Assembly: GCA_026401075.1 (NCBI GenBank)
Contig: JAPLNQ010000165.1
Location: forward strand, 1-36,334
Direction of reading: 5' to 3'
Source of the DNA: Planctomycetia bacterium
Lineage (GTDB): Bacteria > Planctomycetota > Planctomycetia > Pirellulales > UBA1268
Length of the DNA: 36,334 nt
Shown here: one piece after another, positions 9,256-18,132 of the stretch
Layout of the letters: the number at the start of each line of letters is the position of its first letter
Numbering within the stretch: position 1 is the stretch's first letter
Program-made: the position numbers and the translations under genes
Notes under the pieces: model-generated
Database searches by the model: none
The model's input: only the letters and a program-made list of their open reading frames with translations
Told to the model about the DNA's origin: nothing

Positions 9256-10974
9256 TTAGTGATTGATGATGAACTCGTTGGAATTGAGGACCGCCCACCA
9301 GATGTCCTGGAGGGCGCCGATGGCGTCGCCTTTGCGGGCGACGAGCATCTCGTTGGCAGCCGAGACCTCCTTGGGCGACGGATGTCTCGCCAACGCCGAC
9401 TGGTAGAGCGTGGTGATTTTCGCGGCGTTCTTCATGTCACTTTTCGCCACACGATCCAGAAACCCGCCCTTCCCCGTATTCGTTGCCTGCTTGATGAGAT
9501 CGCCGTTGAACATCATCAAGACCTGGGGGATCGAGCCGTTGAACGTGGTGGAGTCATCGCCTTCGTCAGTGCCAAACGCGATGACGAACTGCGAGAGCCA
9601 TTGATCCTTCTTCTTGGCGGCTTCCTCGCCGCCGCGGGACTGGTCGGCCTCCGTCGCGATCAGGAGCGATTCGTAGAGATCCTCCGCCCGCATCTGTCGG
9701 AGATAGAAGTGCGTGAACTTCGGCTTCTCACCGAGCGAAGGATCGTCACGCTGATTTCCCTTGGACGCCTTGCTCGACAGCGCATACGGCCGAGACAGCA
9801 CGATCCAGCGGATCAACTCCTTCAGGTCGAAGCTCTGCTGCCGAAACCGCTCGGCGAGCCCGTCGAGCAGTTCCGGATGAGACGGCGGATTGTGCTCGCC
9901 CAGATCGTCGATCGGCCTGGTGAAACCATACCCGAGAAAGTGCCCCCACATGCGGTTCACGATGGCCTTGGGCATCAGTGGGCTGGCCTTCATGAGATCA
10001 GCCAGTTCCCTGCGACGGTTCGCACCAATCTCTCCACTCCCCTCGACCGTGCGGGGCACGTAGCCGGACCGTGAGATTTCCGTGCCGTCGACGAACACCG
10101 GATAGGCGACCTTCATGAGCCCGTTGCGCAGCTCGTAATACAGCTCCGCCTCCTCGGCATTGCCCCCTTCACCCGGAAAATCTTCGTCGACCAACTCAAT
10201 CCATTGGATGTCCCTGGTGCCGTCGAATCGCCGCAGCGACCGCACCTGGCGAAAGAAGGCGTTGAGTTCCCAGAACTGATTCTGCTTTCCCTTGTTGAAG
10301 GGATGGTTGTGACACTGCGTGCACTGGACCTGCATGCCGAGGAAGATCTGAGCCGTCTTCGCCGTGGCCTGAATGCCGTTCTCCTCCATCTTTCCAGTCA
10401 GGAAATTGGCGGCGCCGTTGAAGCCGTCCACGTCCTTGCGGTTGGCATTGGCCCCCGTGGCGGTGACAAGTTCCTCCATGAAGCGGTCGTACGGGATATT
10501 CTTCGAAAACGAACGCCGCAGGTACTGCCGCATGCCCGGTCGACTCACCATCTCGTTCTCTACATCGCGACCGATCAGCACGGTGGTCCAGACGTCGGTC
10601 CAGTTCCGGGCATAGTCGTCGATAAAGTCGTCGCCCAGCAGACGGTCCACGAGATCAGGCCGCTTCGAGGGAGACGAGTCGGCGACAAACGCCTGCAGTT
10701 CGACCAGCGACGGGATGCGGCCGATGATGTCGAGGTGCACCCTGCGGCACCACTCAGCATCCGTTGCCGCATCCGACGGCTTGAGCCCTACGTCGGCCCA
10801 GCCAGCCGCGATCTGCTCGTTGATGAACTTCACCTGCGCGATGCCAAAATGCTCGCCCTCCGCGGGGCCGGCAGCCTGGACACCGGCCGCGAGCAACAGG
10901 CAGAGACCCACCACCGGCCAAGCAGATCGGCGAAATGGCTGACTACGCGGGAAAATTCTGGTCGTCCACACCAT
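9256..10974 (-). CDS. DUF1549/DUF1553 domain secreted protein
   Basis: About 572 residues from ATG 10974, which follows AGAGGA; a longer in-frame start at 11061 gives an Arg-rich, non-family extension. A hydrophobic leader (AWPVVGLCLLLAAGVQAAG) indicates export. The DUF1549 half includes EWCRRVHLDIIGRIPS, a GDDFIDDYARNWTDVW block and the cytochrome-like C-T-Q-C-H-N-H-P-F motif. The DUF1553 half includes ELADLMKASPLMPKAIVNRM, RPIDDLGEHNPPSHPELLD and a C-terminal LNSNEFIINH. The N-terminal cytochrome-c and PA14-like domains found in larger relatives are absent. It forms an operon with the DUF1501 gene 21 bases downstream. The biochemical role is unknown. Confidence 0.88.
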   Translation of the reverse strand: MVWTTRIFPRSQPFRRSAWPVVGLCLLLAAGVQAAGPAEGEHFGIAQVKFINEQIAAGWADVGLKPSDAATDAEWCRRVHLDIIGRIPSLVELQAFVADSSPSKRPDLVDRLLGDDFIDDYARNWTDVWTTVLIGRDVENEMVSRPGMRQYLRRSFSKNIPYDRFMEELVTATGANANRKDVDGFNGAANFLTGKMEENGIQATAKTAQIFLGMQVQCTQCHNHPFNKGKQNQFWELNAFFRQVRSLRRFDGTRDIQWIELVDEDFPGEGGNAEEAELYYELRNGLMKVAYPVFVDGTEISRSGYVPRTVEGSGEIGANRRRELADLMKASPLMPKAIVNRMWGHFLGYGFTRPIDDLGEHNPPSHPELLDGLAERFRQQSFDLKELIRWIVLSRPYALSSKASKGNQRDDPSLGEKPKFTHFYLRQMRAEDLYESLLIATEADQSRGGEEAAKKKDQWLSQFVIAFGTDEGDDSTTFNGSIPQVLMMFNGDLIKQATNTGKGGFLDRVAKSDMKNAAKITTLYQSALARHPSPKEVSAANEMLVARKGDAIGALQDIWWAVLNSNEFIINH

Positions 10975-11020
10975 ATCGGAGTCCTCTAAAACACCGAACC
11001 TCGCTGGAAGCGGAGCCCTC

Positions 11021-11040
11021 TGCAGTTGCCTGCAGTTGCC
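11021..11040. repeat. Two 10-base tandem units upstream of the DUF1549 gene
   Basis: TGCAGTTGCC occurs twice in a row in the gap between rplQ and the DUF1549 gene, about 47 bases before the chosen start. No clear promoter or terminator was recognised in the rest of this 253-base gap. Confidence 0.7.
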
Positions 11041-11227
11041 TGTGGGTACCCTGCGACGCATGCACCACCTGCCGCCGCTTCACCTTACGGCAGTCTATTC
11101 GCAGTCTGCCCTTCAGCCTATTCCCGGGGAAATTACCAAGAAACTTGCGGGACCATCGCCCCCCTCAGAAAGGCGTTTTCCCGCGTGTTTCCGCAGTTTT
11201 TCCCCAGGCCCCTGCCAGGCCCCCTCA

Positions 11228-11809
11228 TCAGGCGCGGGCAGGCCGAGCGGACTCGACCCTGGGCGCCTGAGAACGGCCGGCGGCCACTTCTGGGCCAACG
11301 AATTCCAGCATGGCTCGGGGGCCGGCGTCGCCCAAACGGGGAGTCGCGAGCTTGAGAATCCGGGTGTAGCCACCCGGACGGTCAACAAACCGGGGGGCGA
11401 TCTTTTCGAAAAGGATCCGGGCCGCATGCTTGTCGCCTAGCAACGTCACCACGCGACGGCGGGCAACAACGGCGGGCGAGATCGTCTTCGCCCACTGCGA
11501 CCACTGCGCGCCCGTCCGCCACTTCTTCCATTCCGCGGAATTGCGGTCGGCCGTGGTGGCAAACTCCTTGGCCTTGTCGAGCGACACGAGTCCCCGCTTG
11601 GCGATTGTAATGCAGCGCTCGACGAGCGGCCTCACTTCCTTGGCCTTGGCAACCGTGGTGATGATCCGCCCTGCCACCTTCGGGGCCCCCACCTCGCCAG
11701 CCTCAGTCTCGCGCTCGGTGAGCATCAGGGCAGAGGCGAGATTCCTGAGCAACGCTCGCTGATGAGAGGGACTACGTCCAAGTACGCGGCCTTTACGACG
11801 GTGACGCAT
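11228..11809 (-). CDS. rplQ: 50S ribosomal protein L17
   Basis: L17 lines the large subunit near the peptide exit. The N-terminus (MRHRRKGRVLGRSPSHQR, then LLRNLASALM) is the conserved start. At 193 residues it is longer than the usual 120-130. The extra length is a central insertion rich in Trp and Lys (about residues 85-115, TADRNSAEWKKWRTGAQW) and a C-terminal tail after the conserved YTRILKLATPRLGDAGPRA block. It is the last gene of the alpha-type operon, 101 bases after rpoA. No convincing terminator was found after it. Confidence 0.95.
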   Translation of the reverse strand: MRHRRKGRVLGRSPSHQRALLRNLASALMLTERETEAGEVGAPKVAGRIITTVAKAKEVRPLVERCITIAKRGLVSLDKAKEFATTADRNSAEWKKWRTGAQWSQWAKTISPAVVARRRVVTLLGDKHAARILFEKIAPRFVDRPGGYTRILKLATPRLGDAGPRAMLEFVGPEVAAGRSQAPRVESARPARA

Positions 11810-11910
11810 GGGTGGGCTCCTCGACGGTCTCTGGTGTGTTCAGGAAGCTGATGAAATGGATACTGGAAGGAGCCGAGCCCGCCTCGCGGCGACCTCGCAA
11901 CACGTCTCTC

Positions 11911-12900
11911 TCAGGCCTCGGCGCCGGCGGGAAGCGGCATACCGAGATGGAGCCCATGCTCCCGCAGTTTGCCCTCGATCTCTTCCAGCGAAGTGTCGCC
12001 AAAGTTCCGCAACTCGAGAAGTTCTTCACGGGTACGGGACACCAGCTCGCGAAGCGTGGCGATAGCAGCCTCCTCGAGACAGTTGCTGGATCGCAGCGAA
12101 AGCCGCAGATCGGAAACGAGCATGCCGAGACGGCTCTCCAGCGGAGCCTCGATCGACAGCACGCTCCCGGCAGCAGCCAGGCTGACAGCAGGCCCGGGCT
12201 TGGTGTACCCGACGAACGGGTTGAGGTGCTTGCGAAGAATCTTGGCCGCCTCGACGAGCGCCATCTCCGGGGTCACGGTGCCATTGGTCCAGATCTCCAA
12301 CGTCAGCCGGTCATAGTTCGTCTTCTGGCCGACACGCGTCTCCTCGACCTCGTACTTGACACGGGTCACGGGGCTGAACACGGCATCGACCGGAATGATC
12401 CCGATCTCTTGCGAGACCTGGGTGTGCTCGCTCGACGGCACATAGCCGCGGCCATTTTCAACAACCATCTCGAGTTCGAAAGGCACGTCGTCGGTGAGCG
12501 TGGCCAGCACGAGATCCTTGTTGACCACCTCCACCGCATCGTCGGTGATGACGTCGCCGCCGGTGATCGGGCCTTTGGTGCTCCGCTCCACCCGAATGAC
12601 TCGCGTGGAATCACTGTGGTTCTTGACCACGAGACTCTTGACGGCGAGGACGATATCGGTCACGTCCTCGAGCACACCCTTGATGGTAGTGAACTCGTGG
12701 AGGGCGCCCGCCATCTTGATCTGAGTGACAGCACTTCCCTCCAGACTCGACAGCAGCACCCGCCTCAGACTGTTGCCGACGGTCGTGCCGAAGCCGCGCT
12801 CGAATGGCTCGGCCACAAACTTGCCGTAGGTCCCCGAAAGTGTTTTCTGATCGGGCACAACCGAGCCAGGGAGCTCGAGGCCTCGCCAACGAATATGCAT
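11911..12900 (-). CDS. rpoA: DNA-directed RNA polymerase alpha subunit
   Basis: Assembly subunit of RNA polymerase; it dimerises to nucleate the core enzyme, and its C-terminal domain contacts UP elements and activators. About 329 residues, normal length. The alpha-NTD is recognised by [20 protein letters not shown], with the conserved Arg in SLRR, and [17 protein letters not shown]. The alpha-CTD is recognised by [16 protein letters not shown], which keeps the Arg and Asn matching E. coli R265 and N268, and by [16 protein letters not shown]. Start ATG 12900 ([11 protein letters not shown]). It lies between rpsD (78 bases) and rplQ (101 bases), the classical alpha operon order. Confidence 0.97.
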   Translation of the reverse strand: MHIRWRGLELPGSVVPDQKTLSGTYGKFVAEPFERGFGTTVGNSLRRVLLSSLEGSAVTQIKMAGALHEFTTIKGVLEDVTDIVLAVKSLVVKNHSDSTRVIRVERSTKGPITGGDVITDDAVEVVNKDLVLATLTDDVPFELEMVVENGRGYVPSSEHTQVSQEIGIIPVDAVFSPVTRVKYEVEETRVGQKTNYDRLTLEIWTNGTVTPEMALVEAAKILRKHLNPFVGYTKPGPAVSLAAAGSVLSIEAPLESRLGMLVSDLRLSLRSSNCLEEAAIATLRELVSRTREELLELRNFGDTSLEEIEGKLREHGLHLGMPLPAGAEA

Positions 12901-12978
12901 GCGGAACTCCTTCTTGCCACAACGAAAGAATGATGGTGAGAAACGGTGTTCGAAACAGCCGCTACGGGAGCGGCGCCA

Positions 12979-13605
12979 CTACTTGGAGCAAAGCTCGATG
13001 ATCAGATTGGCCTGTACTGGGATCGACACGTCATCCGAAACAGGCAGGCGATCGACACGCCCCTCCGGCACGCCACCTTCACTTCTGGAGAGGAAGTCGG
13101 GCACATCACGGCGAAACTCGGCCAGGGCCGAATGCACGAGTTGCAGGCTGGGCTTGCGATTCTTGACACGGACGACGTCTCCCGCACGCACCGAATAGCT
13201 CGGCACGTCGACTCGCCGACCATTGATCGTGATGTGGCCGTGCATCACGAGTTGCCGGGCGCCGGCACGCGACGGCGAAAAGCCGAGCCGATGCACGACA
13301 TTGTCGAGCCGCCGCTCGAGCAGCGACATCAGCGTCTCGCCCGTATTGCCCTTCCCGCGTTCGGCACGGGAGAAGTAGGTACGAAACTGCCGCTCGAGCA
13401 CGCCGTAGTAGTGCTTGACCTTCTGCTTCTCGCGCAGGTGAACACCATATTCGGTGGGCTTCGAACGCCGCTTCTGCACCATGCCCGGAGGCGTGGGCCG
13501 ACGCTCGAAAGCACACTTCGGCGTGTCGCAACGATTCCCCTTCAAGAACAACTTGAGGCCGTCGCGGCGGCAGAGTCGGCAGACAGGCCCGGTGATGCGT
13601 CCCAT
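12979..13605 (-). CDS. rpsD: 30S ribosomal protein S4 (zinc-finger type)
   Basis: Primary 16S rRNA-binding protein that initiates 30S assembly. 208 residues from ATG 13605 (MGRITGPVCRLCRRDG). The N-terminus has four cysteines in the C-x2-C ... C-x4-C arrangement (CRLC and CDTPKC) of zinc-binding S4. The S4 RNA-binding domain follows (RRLDNVVHRLGFSPSRAGAR, HGHITINGRRVD). The frame is open further upstream to 13743, but that stretch is not conserved. It is preceded by a 163-base gap after rpsK and followed by rpoA. In some bacteria S4 represses the alpha operon; no operator could be recognised here. Confidence 0.96.
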   Translation of the reverse strand: MGRITGPVCRLCRRDGLKLFLKGNRCDTPKCAFERRPTPPGMVQKRRSKPTEYGVHLREKQKVKHYYGVLERQFRTYFSRAERGKGNTGETLMSLLERRLDNVVHRLGFSPSRAGARQLVMHGHITINGRRVDVPSYSVRAGDVVRVKNRKPSLQLVHSALAEFRRDVPDFLSRSEGGVPEGRVDRLPVSDDVSIPVQANLIIELCSK

Positions 13606-13768
13606 GAATCGCTTCGCTCGATTGAGTAAGTGTTTGCCCCGACAACCTCGGGACGTGGTGTTTTGACAGTGTGCTATCGACAATCGACGAATCAGCCTCG
13701 AGCCATCCCGTCCAACCAACGCTCCCGCTCGCCACACAAACAAGCGGCAGCACGGGCAGCGACAGCCA

Positions 13769-14146
13769 TCAGACCCGCCGCTTCTTGGGCGGACGACAGC
13801 CGTTATGAGGCAGGGGCGTGATGTCTTCGATGCTCTTGACGTTCATGCCCGCAGCCGTCAGCGCGGTGATCGCGCTCTCCCGACCGCTTCCTGGCCCGCA
13901 AACCCGGACCTCAAGGTCCTTGACGCCAAACTTCGCAGCCTTCTCGGCCGCCTGCTGGGCGGCACACTGGCCGGCAAACGGCGTGCCCTTGCGACTGCCC
14001 TTGAAGCCACAGGTGCCACCGCTGGCCCAGCAGAGCGTATCTCCGCGCGGATCAGTGATGGTGACCGTTGTGTTGTTGAAACTCGCGCTGATGTAGGCGA
14101 TCCCAGCCGAAACACTTTTTTTCTTGGCTTTGGCGACCTTGGACAT
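13769..14146 (-). CDS. rpsK: 30S ribosomal protein S11
   Basis: Component of the 30S platform, near the E-site mRNA. 125 residues, usual length. Conserved blocks are [51 protein letters not shown] and the C-terminal [17 protein letters not shown]. Start ATG 14146; the upstream ribosome binding site is weak (CACCT only). The 179-base gap to rpsM contains the 13-base tandem repeat. Confidence 0.97.
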   Translation of the reverse strand: MSKVAKAKKKSVSAGIAYISASFNNTTVTITDPRGDTLCWASGGTCGFKGSRKGTPFAGQCAAQQAAEKAAKFGVKDLEVRVCGPGSGRESAITALTAAGMNVKSIEDITPLPHNGCRPPKKRRV

Positions 14147-14267
14147 AGGTGATGCTGAATCTCAGGAAGGAAGATGACGAAACGGGATTGAATACGATAG
14201 TGAACGATCGGGGAAGTCGGGCAGCACAGTCCGGCAACGGCCACGCCACTGGCTTACGTTTGACGCG

Positions 14268-14327
14268 ACTCGGCTACGCAACTCGGTTACGCAACTCGGC
14301 TACGCAACTCGGCTACGCAACTCGGCT
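14268..14327 (-). repeat. 13-base tandem repeat overlapping the rpsM stop codon (4.6 copies)
   Basis: Plus-strand unit ACTCGGCTACGCA at 14268, 14281 (one change), 14294 and 14307, plus a partial copy at 14320. On the minus strand the unit is TGCGTAGCCGAGT. The rpsM stop TAG (14326-14328) overlaps the end of the partial copy, so the array begins at the stop and runs about 60 bases into the rpsM-rpsK gap. Confidence 0.9.
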
Positions 14328-14709
14328 ATTTGAGGTCCTTCACGCCCTTCTTGCCTGCGACCGTCTTCTTCGGGCCCTTGCGGGTCCGGGCGTTGGTGCG
14401 TGTTCGCTGACCACGCACCGGCAGGCCGCGGCGGTGACGCAGCCCACGGTAGCTGGAAATGTCTTTGAGACGGGAAATGTTCTGTGCAACCTGCCGGCGG
14501 AGCTGACCTTCAACGACGTAGTCCTTGTCGAGCAGGGACGCCATGCGGGCCAGTTCGTCCTCGTGGAGATCACGGGCGTTGCACAGCGGGTCGACGCCCG
14601 CCTTATGGCACAGTTCGCGGGCAATCCGCGGCCCGACGCCGTAGAGATACTGCAACGAATAGATCGTCTTTTTTTCCGAGGGGATGTCGACGCCGAGCAG
14701 ACGGGGCAT
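14326..14709 (-). CDS. rpsM: 30S ribosomal protein S13
   Basis: 30S head protein that contacts the P-site tRNA and the 50S through intersubunit bridges. 127 residues from ATG 14709 (MPRLLGVDIPSEKK). Conserved elements are SLQYLYGVGPRIARELC (helix-hairpin-helix), DISSYRGLRHRRGLPVRGQR and the basic tail TRTNARTRKGPKKTVAGKK. The frame is open to 14823 but that extension is not family-like. It lies between rpmJ (151-base gap) and rpsK. Confidence 0.97.
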   Translation of the reverse strand: MPRLLGVDIPSEKKTIYSLQYLYGVGPRIARELCHKAGVDPLCNARDLHEDELARMASLLDKDYVVEGQLRRQVAQNISRLKDISSYRGLRHRRGLPVRGQRTRTNARTRKGPKKTVAGKKGVKDLK

Positions 14710-14860
14710 GTCAGGAATCCAGAGCAATGAATGGGGCACAACAACGAAACCGGCGATCAACCGCACGAAGGTCTCGCGGAAGCGGTTTCCCGCGACCAAC
14801 AGCCTTGCGCCGGCCTCCACCAACCATCACCATCATCCTGTTACCACCAACCCGTCGCCA

Positions 14861-14974
14861 TTAACCCTGCCGCTGCTTGTGGCGGGGGTCCGCGCAAACA
14901 ACGACCACCACCCCGCGGCGGCGGACAATCTTGCACTTATCACACATGCGACGGACGCTGGCGCGAACCTTCAT
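14861..14974 (-). CDS. rpmJ: 50S ribosomal protein L36 (zinc-binding form)
   Basis: 37 residues, the normal L36 length. It begins [17 protein letters not shown] and ends [11 protein letters not shown]. The zinc ligands C11, C14, C27 and H32 are all present, so this is the zinc-containing (C+) form. Start ATG 14974, stop TAA 14861-14863. It stands alone between a terminator and promoter on the map side and rpsM. infA, which often sits next to rpmJ, is absent here. Confidence 0.95.
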   Translation of the reverse strand: MKVRASVRRMCDKCKIVRRRGVVVVVCADPRHKQRQG

Positions 14975-15037
14975 GGACAAGTCCGTGGTGACGACCACCA
15001 CGCCTTCAACAGAAATGGGATTTTGGGGGAGCCCTAG

Positions 15038-15067
15038 ACTATAGAACCCACCCCCGGGCGTTCACAA
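15038..15067 (-). promoter_or_regulatory. Candidate sigma70 promoter for rpmJ-alpha operon
   Basis: On the minus strand a -35-like TTGTGA (15062-15067), an 18-base spacer and a -10-like TATAGT (15038-15043). The expected start of transcription is about 55 bases before the rpmJ ATG. It sits directly downstream of the map terminator, which supports a separate transcription unit. Confidence 0.6.
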
Positions 15068-15088
15068 GGGGGGCACTCTCATTGGCCG

Positions 15089-15129
15089 AAAAAACGCGGC
15101 GAACGGGAAAATCGGCGGGCGTTCCGCCG
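15089..15129 (-). terminator. Intrinsic terminator after map
   Basis: On the minus strand, one base after the map stop, CGGCGGAACG (15120-15129) pairs with CGTTCGCCG (15097-15105) with one bulged G. A short CG and six T (15089-15094) follow. This is the clearest rho-independent terminator in the window. Confidence 0.75.
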
Positions 15130-15130
15130 G

Positions 15131-15931
15131 TCAGGCCGCCGTGCCGACCGTCTCGCCGGCCGCAGGGGGGGCGGTGAGCACACAGGGGCCGCTCTCGGTA
15201 ATGGCCACCGTGTGCTCGAAGTGGGCGCTGGGCTGGCCGTCCACCGTGGACTGCGTCCAATAGTCGGACAGAACTCGCACCTTTTTGGTACCCACGTTGA
15301 CCATCGGCTCCACGGCGATGACCAGCCCCGGCTCGAGTTCGAAATCATGATTCTTGCGAAACGCCGGCGAGCAGAAATTGGGCACCTGCGGATCTTCATG
15401 CATCTTCCGGCCAATCCCGTGGCCGACAAAGTTCTCGACTACCGAAAAGCCGTAGTCGCGCACGAACGTGGCCATCTCCTGGGCGACATCGCTCCAGCGG
15501 TTGCGGGTGGACATCAGCTGGATCGCCAAAGCCAAGACGCCCGATGTGCAGTCCAACAGCCGCTGGGCCTCTGATGAGACCACGCCCACGGGATGGGTGA
15601 CGGCGGAATCGCCGCACCAGCCCCCCACGCTGCAGCCCGTGTCGATGCTGACCACATCGCCCGCTCGGAGCACGCGAGCGCCCGGGATTCCGTGCACGAC
15701 CTCGTCGTTGACAGAGATGCAGCACGCCGCAGGAAAGGGAATCTTTCCTGGCACGCCCTTGAACAGAGCGATCGCGTTGTGCTTGGCAAAGAAACGGTCG
15801 ACCGCCTGATCGATCTCCCCTGTCGTCACGCCAGGCTTGACCATCGCCGCAGCCACCTGATGCGCGCCCCACACCACGAGACCAGCCCGCCGCATCAGGG
15901 CAATTTCACGAGCAGAACGAAGATTCACCAC
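15131..15931 (-). CDS. map: Methionine aminopeptidase type I
   Basis: Removes the N-terminal Met from nascent proteins. 266 residues with the five metal ligands: Asp in SIDTGCSVGGW, Asp in CGDSAVTHPVG, His in FVGHGIGRKMHEDPQVPN, Glu in IAVEPMVN and Glu in FEHTVAIT. The start codon is GTG at 15931 or 15928; no ATG and no clear ribosome binding site lie near the conserved start (NLRSAREIALMRRAG). It is 133 bases after adk, as in many spc operons, and is followed at once by a terminator. A perfect TATAAT at 15999-16004 on this strand, with no good -35, could be an internal promoter. Confidence 0.95.
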   Translation of the reverse strand: MVNLRSAREIALMRRAGLVVWGAHQVAAAMVKPGVTTGEIDQAVDRFFAKHNAIALFKGVPGKIPFPAACCISVNDEVVHGIPGARVLRAGDVVSIDTGCSVGGWCGDSAVTHPVGVVSSEAQRLLDCTSGVLALAIQLMSTRNRWSDVAQEMATFVRDYGFSVVENFVGHGIGRKMHEDPQVPNFCSPAFRKNHDFELEPGLVIAVEPMVNVGTKKVRVLSDYWTQSTVDGQPSAHFEHTVAITESGPCVLTAPPAAGETVGTAA

Positions 15932-15998
15932 GCTTCAAGCACCCACGAAGGAGGATCGCAAGACAACTCATCCACGGAAGGCGACCGCGCCGGATCGG

Positions 15999-16004
15999 AT
16001 TATA
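15999..16004 (-). promoter_or_regulatory. Possible -10 element upstream of map
   Basis: A perfect TATAAT on the minus strand in the 133-base gap between adk and map. No matching -35 hexamer is seen at 16-18 bases, so this is only a weak candidate for an internal promoter. Confidence 0.3.
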
Positions 16005-16064
16005 GCGACCGGCCACCGCGCCGCATCAGCCGTTCAAGGCACTCGCATTGCTCGTCCGTGCGCA

Positions 16065-16640
16065 TCAGCGGCCCTTGCCCGCCCTGGCAAACCGTTTCAC
16101 GGCTTCCTTCACACGGCCGAAGATTTCCTCGGCCGTACCCAGGCCGTCGACGCAAGCAAGTTTGCCGTGCCGACCATAATATTCCAACAAGGGTGCCGTC
16201 TGCTCTTCAAAACTGGTGATCCGCCGGGCAAAAATAGCGGGATCGTCGTCATCTCGCTTCCGCGCCAGCATCCGCCGGATCAGTTCATCGCGTGGCACAG
16301 CCAGTTCGATCACACCGTCGACACTCATAGCGCGGCGTTCGAGCAGGTCGTCGAGGGTTTCCGCCTGCGGCAGTGTGCGGGGAAAGCCGTCGAGCAGGCA
16401 GCCGTTCCGGCAATCGTTGGCCTCCAACCGACGGGTCACCATCCCCACGATCAACGGGTCGGGCACCAGTTGCCCTTGCTCCATCGAACGGGCCGCCTGC
16501 AGACCCTCAGGGGTGCCAGCCCGCACGGCCGCCCGCAACATCTCGCCTGTGGAGAGGTGCGGAACCTTCAGCAGTTCGACCAAGCGCTGACACTGAGTGC
16601 CTTTGCCCGCGCCGGGGGGTCCGATGAGGATGATCCGCAT
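16065..16640 (-). CDS. adk: Adenylate kinase (short form)
   Basis: Converts AMP and ATP to two ADP. 191 residues. The P-loop GPPGAGKGTQ is at residues 7-16, the AMP-binding STGEMLRAAV follows, and LDGFPRTLPQAE is the conserved central motif. The LID region (RMLARKRDDDDP, then ARRITSFEEQTAPL) is short, with no four-Cys zinc insertion. Start ATG 16640. It lies between secY (62-base gap) and map, the standard spc-operon order. Confidence 0.96.
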   Translation of the reverse strand: MRIILIGPPGAGKGTQCQRLVELLKVPHLSTGEMLRAAVRAGTPEGLQAARSMEQGQLVPDPLIVGMVTRRLEANDCRNGCLLDGFPRTLPQAETLDDLLERRAMSVDGVIELAVPRDELIRRMLARKRDDDDPAIFARRITSFEEQTAPLLEYYGRHGKLACVDGLGTAEEIFGRVKEAVKRFARAGKGR

Positions 16641-16702
16641 GGCGTAGCCTCACGAGTGACGGGCAAAGCCAGACCATCCGGCGCCGGCACTGACACAGGA
16701 GG

Positions 16703-18064
16703 TCAGGATTTTTCCAGGAGGCCGGTGTAGTTCCGCATCACAAGATGGCTGTCGATCTTCTGCACGAGATCGAACGCCACGCTCACCGCGATCAAGAGGC
16801 CGGTGCCGCCGTAGAAACTCGCGATCTGGGCCGGGATCCCGAGCGCTCCACCGACGATCGTGGGGATCACCGCCACCAGCGCCAGGAATCCGGCGCCGAC
16901 GTAGGTGATCCTCTCCATGACCCGCTCCAGGTAGTCGGCTGTCCGCTTGCCTGGCCGGTAGCCGGGAATGAACGCCCCGAAATTCTTGAGGTTGTCGGCC
17001 ATCTCCTTCGGATTGAAGGTGATCGCGGTCCAGAAGTAGCAGAAGAAGTAGATCAGCACGACGTACAGGACGTTGTAGAGGAACGACTGTCCGCGAGTGA
17101 AGGAATCGTGCAGGGCGCCCAGCACCGTGTTGCCGGGATAGGCATTGTGCAGGTACTGGAAGAACATCTGCGGGAAGAGCAGCAGCGAACTGGCGAAGAT
17201 GATCGGCATCACGCCGGCCTGATTCACCCGCAACGGCAGATACTGCCGGGTGCCGCCATACACGCGACGGCCACGAACGTGCTTGGCGCTCTGTGTGGGA
17301 ATCCGACGCTGGCCCTGGGTCATGAACACCACACCCGCAACTACGCTCACGAAGAGTGCCGCCAGCACAAGCAGCGTCTCCACGCCCATCTTGCCGCCGC
17401 CACCGCCCAGCTCCCAGTTCGTATCACTGCCGAGTTGGACCAGCGCACTCGGCATGGCCGCCAGGATGCCCGCCATGATCAGCAGGCTGATCCCGTTACC
17501 AATCCCAAACTCGTCGATCTGCTCACCCAGCCACATCAAGAAGATCGTGCCCGCCGTCATCGTCATCACTGCCACGAACTGCCAGACAAACGGGAGCCGG
17601 CCATCAACGAGGAAGCTTGATTGGATCAGCGACGTATCACCGACGCGGGCCGAGGATAGAAATGCCACGTAGGCCCAGCTCTGCACGAGGCAGATCAGCA
17701 CGGTTGCGTAGCGGGTGTATTCGTTGATCTTCTTACGGCCCGCCTCTCCTTCTTTCGAAAGCCGCTCCAGAGGCGGCCACACCGTGGAGAGCAATTGGAA
17801 GATGATCGATGCGGAGATGTAGGGCATGATCCCGAGGCCGAAGATGGTGGCCTGGGAGAGCTGGCTGGCGGAAAACACGGCGACTGTTCGCAACAGATCG
17901 CCGATGCCGCCCGATTCCTCGGCGAATGCGGTCATCGCCTTGGGATCAACGATCGGAAGGGGCACCTGCCAGCCAACGCGGTAGATCGCGAGGAGCCCCA
18001 ACGTCAGCAGAATCTTCTGCCGCAGTTCCGGGATCGTGAAGATGATGCGCAGCTTTTCAAGCAC
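16703..18064 (-). CDS. secY: Protein translocase subunit SecY
   Basis: Central pore of the Sec translocon. 453 residues with about ten membrane helices. Recognised by RQKILLTLGLLAIYRVG near the N-terminus, SQATIFGLGIMPYISASII (plug and second helix), the cytoplasmic loop TQGQRRIPTQSAKH, LPLRVNQAGVMPIIFASSLL, and FIPGYRPGKRTADYLERVM in the C-terminal half. The start is GTG 18064, preceded by GAGGAG. It is 68 bases after rplO. Length and motifs are intact. Confidence 0.97.
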   Translation of the reverse strand: MLEKLRIIFTIPELRQKILLTLGLLAIYRVGWQVPLPIVDPKAMTAFAEESGGIGDLLRTVAVFSASQLSQATIFGLGIMPYISASIIFQLLSTVWPPLERLSKEGEAGRKKINEYTRYATVLICLVQSWAYVAFLSSARVGDTSLIQSSFLVDGRLPFVWQFVAVMTMTAGTIFLMWLGEQIDEFGIGNGISLLIMAGILAAMPSALVQLGSDTNWELGGGGGKMGVETLLVLAALFVSVVAGVVFMTQGQRRIPTQSAKHVRGRRVYGGTRQYLPLRVNQAGVMPIIFASSLLLFPQMFFQYLHNAYPGNTVLGALHDSFTRGQSFLYNVLYVVLIYFFCYFWTAITFNPKEMADNLKNFGAFIPGYRPGKRTADYLERVMERITYVGAGFLALVAVIPTIVGGALGIPAQIASFYGGTGLLIAVSVAFDLVQKIDSHLVMRNYTGLLEKS

Positions 18065-18132
18065 GGGAAGGGCTCCTCAACCTCTGGGGTTCGGACGGAT
18101 TTGGCAGCACTCGAGGGCGCCGGCACGCCACC

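Noticed and set aside
8554-10074. 506-codon plus-strand frame opposite DUF1501 and DUF1549
   Set aside because: Runs antisense across two real genes and their junction; low-complexity composition typical of shadows.
11100-11227. Terminator for the alpha operon after rplQ
   Set aside because: Several G/C runs but no stem of six or more pairs followed by a T-run could be found.
15945-15955. Strong plus-strand AAGGAGGA resembling a ribosome binding site
   Set aside because: No plausible plus-strand gene starts after it; it is the complement of the map leader.
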